Source of the DNA: Isoetes taiwanensis
Taxonomy: Eukaryota; Streptophyta; Lycopodiopsida; Isoetales; Isoetaceae
Reading direction: 5' to 3'
DNA: 64,000 bases
NCBI GenBank assembly: GCA_021234155.1
Contig: JAJEKV010000057.1
Coordinates: 558,001-622,000, forward strand
Below, one piece after another: positions 11,917-21,000 of this stretch. Positions within the stretch are counted from its first letter, which is position 1. Every line of letters begins with the position of its first letter. The position numbers and the translations under genes were made by a program. Under the pieces are notes generated by a model, which ran no database searches, was not told the DNA's origin, and was given only the letters and a program-made list of their open reading frames with translations.

Positions 11917-13430
11917 TCAGTGATGTCGCTTGAAGAAGTTCTTGATTTTCTTGAATGTTGTGCCCTTGCCCATGTTCTGCAGTATTCTGGCCGCCGACCC
12001 TCCCTCTAATGCTCTTGCCACCTGTGGTGCTGGTAGTTCTGGTGCAGTTGCCGCTACCACTGACAAGTGCGCATCTCTGAGGTGGCCCCTTGCGAAGTCG
12101 AGGGCGTGAAGGGCTACTGCTCTCTTAAAGAGTATAACATGGTCCATTCCGACATCTATCTTGGCGTGCTGCCCAAACCCTGTAAGTGCTATAAGGAGCG
12201 CCACTGATTCTTCACCCCTTGGGCTGAACTCCTTGTGAAAGACTATCATCTGTCCTTGGCTGAGGGCCGGAAGATAGTACCTTAGTGATTTACCCCTATG
12301 TGGCCCCGTGGCTCCCGTGCCTTTCCTGCCAGCTGCCTGACCGAAGATATCTATTGCTGTAAGATCTTCGTGGTCCCTCCACATTGTTGCTGCGTTTTCC
12401 AGATTAATGCTGCTAGATGCCTCACGCATGCTCCTGGAGCGGACTGGTCGGCTCGAACTTGGGCGTCTTCCCGGCTTGTACAATCTGCTCTGGATCTCCT
12501 GGAATTCCTCCTCTGGAATGTCGGGTTGCTGTTGTTGAAACATCTGCCTTATCTGCTGGTATGCTTGGATATCCGACATGGTTTCCCCTGCATAGGAGTG
12601 TCGCTCGGCTACCTCCCTTGGGATCTCCTGGTAGGAATAGTCGATGAAGTCGCTACCCTGTTCCTGTGCAATTAGGCCTAGGAGCTCGTCTATCCTGAGG
12701 TTCTCCTCTTGGCAATAGGGGAGGTTAAGGACGTCGGTGGCAAATATATACTCCTCACCGTCGATGATCACTGGGGTGAGGGCCGTGATACCTATTGGCG
12801 GCTCGAAGTCTCGCCTTAGCACCTCCTGTTGCTGAGCTAGACGCCTCTCCATCCTTCTTGCCTCGCTTATCTCCCAGCTTGGGTTCTCTTCCTCTTCCTC
12901 CTCATAGTCCTGCTCAATCTGCAACCTAGGTGTTTCTGATGTGGAGCCATGGTATTCGTATTGCGCCGTTTCGATCTCGTGGATACCTATCTGCTGCCTT
13001 CGAGTGTCGAGAGGAGCTAAATCCAAGGGTTGAATGGACGACTCGCCTGGTTGGTTGACTGCCCTGTACTGCATGAACAAGGCTAAAGCTGCCTGGTTTG
13101 AGATGTACCTATGCCTATGATGCTTACAGGTCATGTAGTCTGGCATGTTTCTGGTTCTATCCCACAACCTACTCTTGCCCCTGGATCCCCCACCTATGGC
13201 TTGGGCAAGGGTGTCTAAGGAGACCCATTTCCCCCCCCAGGTGGCAAGCTAACCTCCCCGGGTAGAATGTGCTGATCATATTGACAGATGATGTCAGTGT
13301 AGTAAGGAGTTCTGGTTAGGGTGGCATGGAGATCAAAGAGATGATCAAAGACATGAAAGGCTTGCTCAGCAGGAAAATCACGGATGTGATTGGAGTCATT
13401 GTACCATCTAACAAAGCTTGATGGTGCCAT
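11917..13430 (-). pseudogene. Unknown chromovirus ORF upstream of gag, split at a run of eight G
   Basis: Starts with ATG at 13430 (MAPSSFVRWYNDSN) and runs to 13215. In a second frame the protein continues from about 13240 (GKWVSLDTLAQAIGG) to a stop at 11917, ending in a strongly basic FKKIKNFFKRHH. The frames meet at a run of eight G (minus strand of 13231-13238). One frame change there gives a single product of about 500 residues. The middle is acidic (EEEEEN near codon 90 of the second part), glutamine-rich, and has an arginine/serine-rich patch (PSSSRPVRSRSMR). I do not recognise the family. It is not gag, pol or an obvious envelope: no signal peptide or membrane segment is seen. Its sense orientation between the primer site and gag makes it an element gene rather than a stray fragment. 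Confidence 0.7.
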
Positions 13431-13717
13431 TGAGCAGAGATGGCTATGAAAAAATGGCTGATGGAGACAAGTAAGGAGCTAGAAAATCGCCAAAGGGGCT
13501 GAGAGCACTTTTGATGGGGAGAAAATGACAAATGAGGGCCCTTTTTATAGACTAGGGGTGCCTCGGGTTCCGTGCACAAAGGTTCTTGATGGGGAAGACT
13601 CCAAATCTATGGCCTTGGGTGTCCAAATGAGCTACCATGAAGTGCAATTCTAAACAAAACAAAGCAAGAAACACTACATGGCAGTTTGTTGGGTAAAATT
13701 TGGTCAAGTTAGGCAAA

Positions 13718-14005
13718 TTCTGGCGAAATCGGGTGGCGTCGCGCGGATCGGGTCTGCGTCGCGGGCGCAGACGTGTTTGGCGCGACGGGACCCGATTTCG
13801 GGTTATTTCAACCTTTAGGAAAAATTTTAGGGTGTTAGAAGATCCTAATATGACTTTCTAGCATGATTCTAACTTAATTAGCAACTTTTATTACTTAATT
13901 TGGACATGGATTAGCTACAAAATGGCGAAATCGGGTGGCGTCGCGCGGATCGGGTCTGCGTCGCGGGCGCAGACGTGTTTGGCGTGACGGGACCCGATTT
14001 CGGTT
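13718..14005. repeat. Duplicated GC-rich hairpin module between two element ORFs
   Basis: About 85 bp at 13718-13803 recurs at 13924-14005 with very few differences. Each copy has outer arms CGAAATCGGGT and ACCCGATTTCG and an inner stem GTCTGCG/CGCAGAC around GTCGCGGG. It stands out sharply in an AT-rich setting, between the stop of the H3-like gene (14151) and the start of the next ORF (13430). It may be an RNA structure or a recombination product; the role is unknown. Confidence 0.8.
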
Positions 14006-14150
14006 CCTTTTGCAATTTTTTCTACTTAGCTACTTAAACATATTTTTATATCTAAACATATTTTCATACTCGAATTAATGGCCCGTTTTACACAAAATTT
14101 TATTTTTATAGAAAACTTAATAATTACATTAGTTTAACAAAATTGCATCT

Positions 14151-15074
14151 TCAAGGGTATTCCTTGCGGATGCGACGCGCCAAGTGGATATCCTTGGGCA
14201 TGAGGGTCACCCTCTTCGCGTGAATCGCGCAGAGGTTCCCTTCCTCAAACAACTGGGTGAGCTTGGCCTCAGCGGCCACTTGCAACACCCGAGTTGTGAG
14301 CGACGTCACTATGTAGTCGGTGACGAACTCCGCCATCACCTCCCGCATGAGCCGCTCGAATGGTGCCTTCCTAATCAGGAGATTAGTGCACTGTTGAAAG
14401 TGCCTAATCTCCCGAAAAACTCGGGCGTGCGGGGAATTAGGTCCGTGGTGGACCTTCTTGGGCTTCTCGGGCTGTGGCGGTGGCGGCTTGGGCTGCTTCT
14501 TTGGCGGCCGGCCCCCCTCCACGGTGCGCTGGACGTTTTGCCGACAGTACCAATCATTATACCTCGTCCACCGACGAAGGTATTCTTGGTATGCCTTGAG
14601 GCGGCGCTGGTAGAGACGGTCCTCCTTCAAGGCGAAGGCTCGCTCGCCCGCCTTCTGCTTCTTCACCACCTTAGGTGGCTCGGGCCACACTGGGTAAGGT
14701 GGTCTTGGGTCCGCCCCTTCCTCCTGCTCTTCTTCCTCCTCCTCAACTTCTTCCACGTGCTCCTCCTCCCGCCGGGGAGGCTCCTCGATCACGACGGTTC
14801 GGCGGGGACCGTCGTTTCTTCTCTTCGTCCTCCGCTCCTGCCGCCGCAGCTCCTCCTCGCGCTCCCTCTTCCTCCTCGCGGCCCTCTCTTCTGGCCACTC
14901 CGCAACCTTCTCTTTGCCCTTCTTCCTTGGTGCCGAAGGCCCCGGCTCTTGCACCTGCTCCTCTACTTGTTCTTCCACCTGCTCTTCCACTTCGGTGTCT
15001 GTGGCCCCGAAGTGGCGCGACTCATCCGTTCTTTGTGTTCCTGCCGACGAGGGGCTGCTACTAGGGCTCTCCCA
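14151..15074 (-). CDS. Histone-H3-like protein: charged linker plus complete H3 histone fold
   Basis: Open frame without an early ATG (previous stop 15077-15075), 307 codons. The last 87 residues (14414-14154) align without gaps to the H3 core from REIR to the C-terminus. By eye about 60% are identical, including [16 protein letters not shown], the block [18 protein letters not shown] and [10 protein letters not shown]. All three helices and both loops keep H3 length, and loop 1 is not lengthened as in CENH3. Ahead of the fold lie about 215 residues of unusual linker: VEEQ repeats, a basic run ([11 protein letters not shown]), an acidic run ([17 protein letters not shown]) and a proline/lysine-rich part. 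The H3 N-terminal tail sits just upstream in another frame. The likely role is an element-encoded H3 variant that joins nucleosomes or binds H4 or a chaperone; this is inference. Confidence 0.9.
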   Translation of the reverse strand, partial: WESPSSSPSSAGTQRTDESRHFGATDTEVEEQVEEQVEEQVQEPGPSAPRKKGKEKVAEWPEERAARRKREREEELRRQERRTKRRNDGPRRTVVIEEPPRREEEHVEEVEEEEEEQEEGADPRPPYPVWPEPPKVVKKQKAGERAFALKEDRLYQRRLKAYQEYLRRWTRYNDWYCRQNVQRTVEGGRPPKKQPKPPPPQPEKPKKVHHGPNSPHARVFREIRHFQQCTNLLIRKAPFERLMREVMAEFVTDYIVTSLTTRVLQVAAEAKLTQLFEEGNLCAIHAKRVTLMPKDIHLARRIRKEYP

Positions 15075-15249
15075 TCATGATGTGTATATTAATAATGCCT
15101 TCTGCTGGCTGGCGGGGAAGCTCCTCTTCCCCCTTCTTGGGCCGTAGGTGCTCTGGTATCTTCTTCACATGGCGCCCGGCTGCTAAGTGTGCCATTGAGA
15201 GTGTCGGTCGCTGCCCTGCCCTCCTGGCTGTCTGTTTGGTGCGAGCCAT
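15061..15249 (-). CDS. Histone H3 N-terminal tail mimic, first ORF of the chromovirus
   Basis: ATG at 15249 begins [15 protein letters not shown]. Its first eight residues after Met are the invariant H3 tail, with K4 present but K9 and S10 replaced by R and A. Further on, [13 protein letters not shown] resembles the VKKPHRYRP segment that joins the H3 tail to its core. The frame ends at TAG (15063-15061) after 62 residues, while the H3 fold lies in the +1 frame starting no later than 15074. The upstream ATG at 15378 in the same frame would bury the tail, so 15249 (GATATGG context) is preferred. It could be one protein with the fold by +1 frameshift at CCC-TAG or by an unseen splice, or a frameshifted remnant. 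Confidence 0.85.
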   Translation of the reverse strand: MARTKQTARRAGQRPTLSMAHLAAGRHVKKIPEHLRPKKGEEELPRQPAEGIINIHIMMGEP

Positions 15250-15814
15250 ATCTTCTGGTTCAGAAAATGGGTGACGAAAGGCTGAGCAAGGGAGAGGTGG
15301 AGGTGAAGGGTTGGAGAGAGAGAATGAGGTGTCAGGGATATTTAAAGAGGAGGGTCCCTGAGAATATTCTCCTACCATAATTGCCCCTATTTATTAGCCC
15401 CCCTTATTAATTACACCATATTTAGTACTTCCTTAATTATTAATATATATATAATTAAACTACTTTAATTCATTTTATAGCTTACATTTTCGAATTTCTC
15501 TAATAGTTTGAGGTGTTAATTATGAATTTGCGCCATTTTTCACCTGGGTCTCCGATTGGCATGATTCTTCGACCCGTTTTAGGTGAAATTTGATGCAGAT
15601 GCATAATTTTCACTCCAAATTTACTAGAAGATGAGTTTGACTCACTCAAACCTTCGTCTAACACTTAACCTAAGTCCTGACCCACTACCTAGGAGAAAAT
15701 TTTTCCCCCATTTTCGCGGTTCGATGGTGGAAATGTTTATTTCACACCCCTATAGGCCTGTTAGACTACTTCATGGTTATGGTCAGTGCTAGTTCTTGGT
15801 CAACCAAGAACATT
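15250..15814 (-). other. Leader between primer site and H3-like gene
   Basis: Transcribed leader of the retrotransposon, very AT-rich at 15400-15480. The in-frame ATG at 15378 and its 43 codons before the H3 tail start are likely not coding. No other feature is seen. Confidence 0.5.
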
Positions 15815-15826
15815 GCTCTGATACCA
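15815..15826 (-). other. Primer-binding site for initiator tRNA-Met
   Basis: Minus-strand TGGTATCAGAGC one base after the 5' LTR end is the standard plant retrotransposon sequence complementary to the 3' end of initiator methionine tRNA. It fixes the element's polarity. Confidence 0.95.
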
Positions 15827-15827
15827 T

Positions 15828-17472
15828 TGTGACGCTCCCTGCTAAACATACGGCGCCCAGCCGTACACTCGGCAGGAAATCCCCCATCCGGCTCAACAAC
15901 CGCACGGGCCCTTCGTCTACCCCGCACTCTGAGGTGACCCTTAGTGCGGGGAGGGAACACGAAGGTGTCTTGCGCGCCCTTCCCTTATGGGCTCCTATAA
16001 CAGCGGAAGCGATAACACGTCAGAACTAGCATAAACATATACAAATACTACCTCGAAGGGTAGTGCATCACACATATACCAATGCAAAGATGATAATCAC
16101 GAACCATAAAACATGAGAGCTCCTACCCCGGCTCAGACTCATAAGGAGGATGACTGACTGGCTAGGCCTCAAGATAGAGCAGACCGAGTCATGGCAATGA
16201 CGAGGGCTGGCATAGAACAATGGCTAGGGTTGACCACTCCATCCGCCCCTCCTGTGCATACCTTGCAGATGGGCTAAATCAGGCTCTGGCATAACTCTAG
16301 CCTTCCGGATACGCAATCCCATGGCATCACCCATTGGGACTACTCCAGGTTGCATCTCCCTGGTCCGATGAGGCAGGAAGGGTTGCATCTCCCCTTCCCA
16401 GGGTCTAGAGGTGCCGTGGGCGGCTAGAGAATCGTGGCGACACACGATTCGTACCCGACTGAACCCCCCAAAACGAGAGCCAAGCCAACACTTGCAGCTC
16501 TCGAGAGGCAGGGCAACACCATTGCCCCAGGAGGTGTCGGACCCATGCTCGGCCCACACGAAGTGACCGACCATAAGCCTAGCCCACTATGGGATCCCCC
16601 GAAGCCCCCACTCGGCAGGGATCCTCCCTCCACATTCCCTCTAGCCCCGTTATGTGGTGCTGAGTCATATCATAGCCTCGATAGCCTGGTGGGCTCCTAT
16701 GCACAGGCCGCATCTAATAGGAACTAAGGGATCTACTCTAGGAGCATACTACTATGGCCCTAGGTCTCTACCCCCCCTTCCCAATACAAGAGGAGCAACA
16801 TGATCAACCATCATCACATAATCATCATAACATGAGAATAATCATAGTAAGAACATCTTAACCTAATCATACAAATCTAACTAATGGTTAGGGTTCCTTG
16901 ATTAGGGTTCAAGATGTTGAATATGGGTTCTAGGATGGCTCTACTCTAGATACAAGATACTAGCACATCTGGAATGCTAATTCCAGATGAGCTATCACAA
17001 CTACTACCCTATGTACCTGCTCCTGATGCTCTCCCTCCAGATCCGTGCGCCTCCATGGTCTTCGACTCACAAGATGCTGCTCCTACTCCAAGAACGAGTC
17101 TACCCTGCTGGGGCTGCTGCACCAGCCTATGCCACAACAAACGATGTTCGAAACGGGGTTTCGAACGAGTAGGTGAGTCTCAGGGTGCTAGGGCTGGAAA
17201 GAGGCCTAGGGTTAGGGTTTAGGCCTATATAAGCTAGGTCCACCTAGGATGCCACGTGGCACCAATCGGGTGAGTCCTGTGTGGCGGGTGACCAATAGGT
17301 TAAGGCCACGTGGATAATGGTCTAAACCCATGGTTGGCTAAGTTATGAGAATAACTTAGCCATGCCCCCTAGTGCCACAACCTAAGGTATACAAGGCTAT
17401 GAAGATAGACTTGTATAGTGACGGATCCAGGAATATACGTATTTATGGCGTATATTCCCCTGGACCGTCACA
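15828..17472 (-). repeat. 5' LTR of the chromovirus
   Basis: 1645 bp, TGTGACGC...CGTCACA on the plus strand, matching 1749-3398. It has small gaps and substitutions relative to that copy, such as GATGCCACGTGG against GATACCACGTGG. On the minus strand it holds the promoter (separate entry). Frames within it mirror those of the other LTR and are not genes. Confidence 0.95.
17226..17312 (-). promoter_or_regulatory. Probable U3 promoter of the LTR: two G-boxes and a TATA box
   Basis: Reading the minus strand, CACGTG cores lie at 17312-17307 and 17258-17253. ATTGGT (inverse CCAAT) motifs sit near both, and TATATA is at 17231-17226, in proper upstream-to-downstream order. The same set exists in the other LTR. 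G-boxes bind plant bZIP/bHLH factors; use here is inferred. Confidence 0.5.
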
Positions 17473-17659
17473 TCACACCATCTGCCACTTTCTTTACATG
17501 AACATTAAAGCCAAGTTCGAAATCTTAGGCACATGATTTAGGCATTCGTAGGGTCAATTTTTATGTTAAATGTGCTGTAAATTCTATCCCTTTCTTTATC
17601 AGGTATTATTTCTTTTTTATCTATGCATGTTTTATTTCTAATTTGATGTGAATTTGCAG

Positions 17660-18005
17660 GTGTAGGCCGTAGGTTGCTGCATAAAATAACGGATTTGGAG
17701 TCCAGATTTGCTGGGATAAGTAAGCCTTTTCCACTTACCCTCATTTGCTTTGTATTTGTTAAATTTCTGCATGAGTATGTTTTGGATGACTTACTTCTTT
17801 ATTTTATTTAGTGGCCCCAAAGAACAAGTCTAAACCAAGAGCTAGTTCACGAGGGAAAGATAGCATCAATGAAGACGGCACAACAAATGATTTGAAGAAT
17901 ATGATTGCTGAGCTGTCGGAAGAGGGATTGTTAAAGATCAAGTCGTTGTTGGACAAGCAACTTAAGCAGACAGTCATGAGCCACAAAAATGGTTCGAGTT
18001 CTTCT
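17660..18005 (+). pseudogene. Two exon-like fragments of an unrecognised plant gene
   Basis: A first block (about 17660-17717) follows a TTTGCAG acceptor and ends at A|GTAAGC. A second (17812-18005) follows TTTATTTAG and ends at CAAG|GTATGG. Splicing them keeps one frame: GRRLLHKITDLESRF in the first, then APKNKSKPRASSRGKD and a helical lysine-rich segment (ELSEEGLLKIKSLLDKQLKQ) in the second. I do not recognise the gene. The signal is the frame-preserving splice sites. It lies in the CACTA interior 190 bp past the retrotransposon and is probably a captured host fragment. Confidence 0.5.
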
Positions 18006-21000
18006 AAGAGTGCTGCAAGATCAAGGTATGGTATTAGCTGTTTTGAACATGGCTTTGTCTATTTGCATACGTACATGCATCATTTTAGAACACTTCTTAA
18101 TAGAACACGTATTAACATGTTAAACTAATTACTTGTATGAAATCATGAATAGACCTTGAGCTGATCTAAGTTAAAAGAAGTTGCAGTACATTTTCATTTG
18201 CTCAACACGGAGAAGTTTAGAGGTTAGTGATTGGCTAAAAAGTATTAAGATGCATACTTTATAAGTTAAAAATATGAAAATTCCATATCAACTCTTTTAA
18301 TTTGGGATTTTCCGGTCTGGCTAAAAAGCTTTTTGGAATTTTTTCTTGCCTGATTTCCTAAGGTTTTAAGAAGTTTAGACGCCGTGAAAAAATTCCGATT
18401 GTCAAAAAATCGAAAAAAAATCAGCTTACTATGATTTAGTATGATTTGGAGGTTTCGATTTCATTTACCTCCACCTTAGTTTAGGGTTCGTTCGTGGGAA
18501 AACCTCCGCGGTTTTGAAATACAGCAGTAGCTCTTTTGGTTCCTCTTTTTTCGCAAAGACGGCAAACCTTTATCTCGCCATGGCGGAGGATCTTCTCGCA
18601 AATTGTAAAAGATCCGACATATCTCTTGAAGCAAAGATGATTGCTTTGGGATTCATCAACCGTAAGAAAACCATTTTGTTTTCTTAGTCCGCCAATCTTA
18701 GGAGAAACTAGGCGTAAGAAGTGCATCTTTGTCTCGGATTTTTCAACATGTATGTAGTGGCCCTATTAATGTTTGTCTTTAATCATTGTACAAAATCTGC
18801 AAATCCAATGCATGTATTCAAAAGCTTTGATATGATTGCCAAATTTTTTCTTTTTTTATACAGATTAAGAAGTATATGCATAGAATTATGCTTGCATCTA
18901 CATTGAATCATATATAAAACAATAACAAATTAACAATATCGATATGTTTGAAGGAAAATGTTTTGTACACGTTTGCTTTGAGAGTTCTTTGGAGATGCAT
19001 TGAAATTTTTCCACATGCATGCATGTCATGATCAGCAAGATGGGTATGCCTCAGATTTTTATTGTACCAAATGCTACCAAACCATAAGCAGAGATCGTGG
19101 TAGAAGATAAGCCATGCTTTCTCTTTTTAGTTTGTTCTTAGAAAATGCTTTGGATTCTCCTACAATTAGATGTTAGATCTCAAACATGAATTGACATTTC
19201 TGCAGGTTGTGCGCTTAGATTCATCTGCTTTGGTAGGGTGCATTCTCTTTATGCAGACTTGCCTCATTACTAGCATCATTGATGCACGAACAATAAGCTC
19301 AAAGCACAAGCATGCATAATAGCTATTTTTATCTGTTTGTTACCTTTTCATCTCACAGCATAATCATTTGGCAGGATTTTGATGTGTCGCAGCCAAAGCT
19401 TTTGTCTATCTCATAGAGATTGACTATGAAGGGGCGCTGTAAGTTTCATAATTGGAACTCCTTGCCGTCAAAGCTTTTGTTTTGTCTTACAGGTTGGCAC
19501 AAAGTCATATTATTTGTTATTGTCCCATTATTGTCTACAATATATTAGTGATCTGTTCGCTGAAGTGAAAGTAGACATTGATACTATATAGTTGTACGAA
19601 TCTTATTGTTCTAGATTGAAGCATGTAGAGTGAAAGGATGAATTAATTTATAGGCAACCATCTCCTAACATTCGTGTGAGGGCCTTGGCTAAAATACAGA
19701 TTCAAACTTGAGAGTACCAAAGCGGCTTGACATCTGCGTTGGATTGCTCTTTCTCCTGTGAATTACACATGTGCCTTGGCGTTATCATCGTCAATACCGG
19801 ATGATTTGGAGCTTCTTAATAGCTCATTGGATAATATAAAGATTTTGCATACTATCTCATCATTTTGATCTCAGGAGGAGAATATTATGGAGCCCGTGTT
19901 TCTATGAATGTGTCCCCCTTTGCATGGAATCACGGGTTGTGCAAAAAGTAATGGAGCGACCGGAATGGCCCTCAAATTTTTTTGCACTTGAGGTAAATAT
20001 TGAGTGTATCCAATCTGTTTGTTATGCTTATGCTTTTGAGATTTATCTAGCATGTACTTATATGTATATCTGAAGTATCAATGAATCTCCTGTGGCAATT
20101 TATGGTTTAAAGTTTCCACACCCGGTTCACGTTAAGCTAAGATAGGAAAATTGTGCATTATCGTTTTAAACACCGATAATATAGTTAAGGTTACATTGTC
20201 CTTTTTTTCTCACTACAATGGGAATAGCTTTCTCATTAAGGGTGGCGAGGAACTTATGGTAATATTAACACATGTTATAGTGCTTTCAAAGAATTCATTT
20301 AATCCTCCTTACTATCTAAATATCTTGAGTCCAAGGAATAAATGATATAAATACAAAGAGCATTCAATAACGACTTATTATGGATGTCCGAGTGTAGTTG
20401 CGCCAAAAGAAGAGGAAAGTATTTTGCTTTTACTACGGGTAAACTATCACATTTCCCATATTATTTAAAGCTCGATGTTTTCATTTGCACATACATGTTT
20501 TGCTCGACAACCGGCATTTAGGACTTCTTATGTCTGGCGGGGCCTTAGCAATTGCATTGCCCAACATTTATGCCATGTTTATTGCGAGACCTTATATAGA
20601 CTTCAAATATTCTTGCACAATTTTTCCTTAAATGTTTTTTAAGTGTTCCATGTTTCATGTGCTCTGTTCATATAGGGATGCATGCTTATAATAATGGCAT
20701 TAAGTGCTTCTTTATTTGCGGATGGGGCCGGGCAAAGTAGCATTCGGACCTAAAGGCAGGCCCCTGATTGTCCAAATGTAAAAATAGGGGTGAGGTCATG
20801 GATCTGACCTTTTAAAGCTTCCGTTTTCCAGCTAAGCAGGTTTGTTTTTCTTGCAGATTCCTCTCTATCACATATTATGAATGGTTCTTTGTTAATGTGT
20901 GGTATTCATATTATTCTATAATGCGTTAAAGCTTATGTTTCTCATGATATTTTGTAGGCCAATATTTTTCGTCCTTACATTTCCAAGTATATCCTGTTCG

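Larger units (their letters stand above)
1744..17477 (-). mobile_element. Ty3/gypsy chromovirus (LTR retrotransposon) carrying a histone-H3-like gene
   Basis: A complete LTR element on the minus strand, flanked by a perfect 5-bp duplication TCACA (1744-1748 and 17473-17477). The two LTRs are nearly identical (1650 and 1645 bp). The order on the minus strand is 5' LTR, primer-binding site, H3-like gene, unknown ORF, gag-pol with a chromodomain, polypurine tract, 3' LTR. About 15.7 kb is long for a chromovirus. The excess comes from two extra genes before gag and a nested 2.6-kb TTAA-flanked element. gag-pol has two in-frame stops and a late frameshift, so this copy is probably not autonomous, although the LTR similarity suggests a fairly recent insertion. 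Confidence 0.95.

Noticed and set aside
14151-14414. CENH3 (centromeric H3) identity for the H3 fold
   Set aside because: Loop 1 has the canonical H3 length and the C-terminal block is H3-like, so a CENH3 origin is not supported.
14184-15080. 298-codon plus-strand frame
   Set aside because: Antisense shadow of the H3-like gene; leucine/arginine-rich with no domain.
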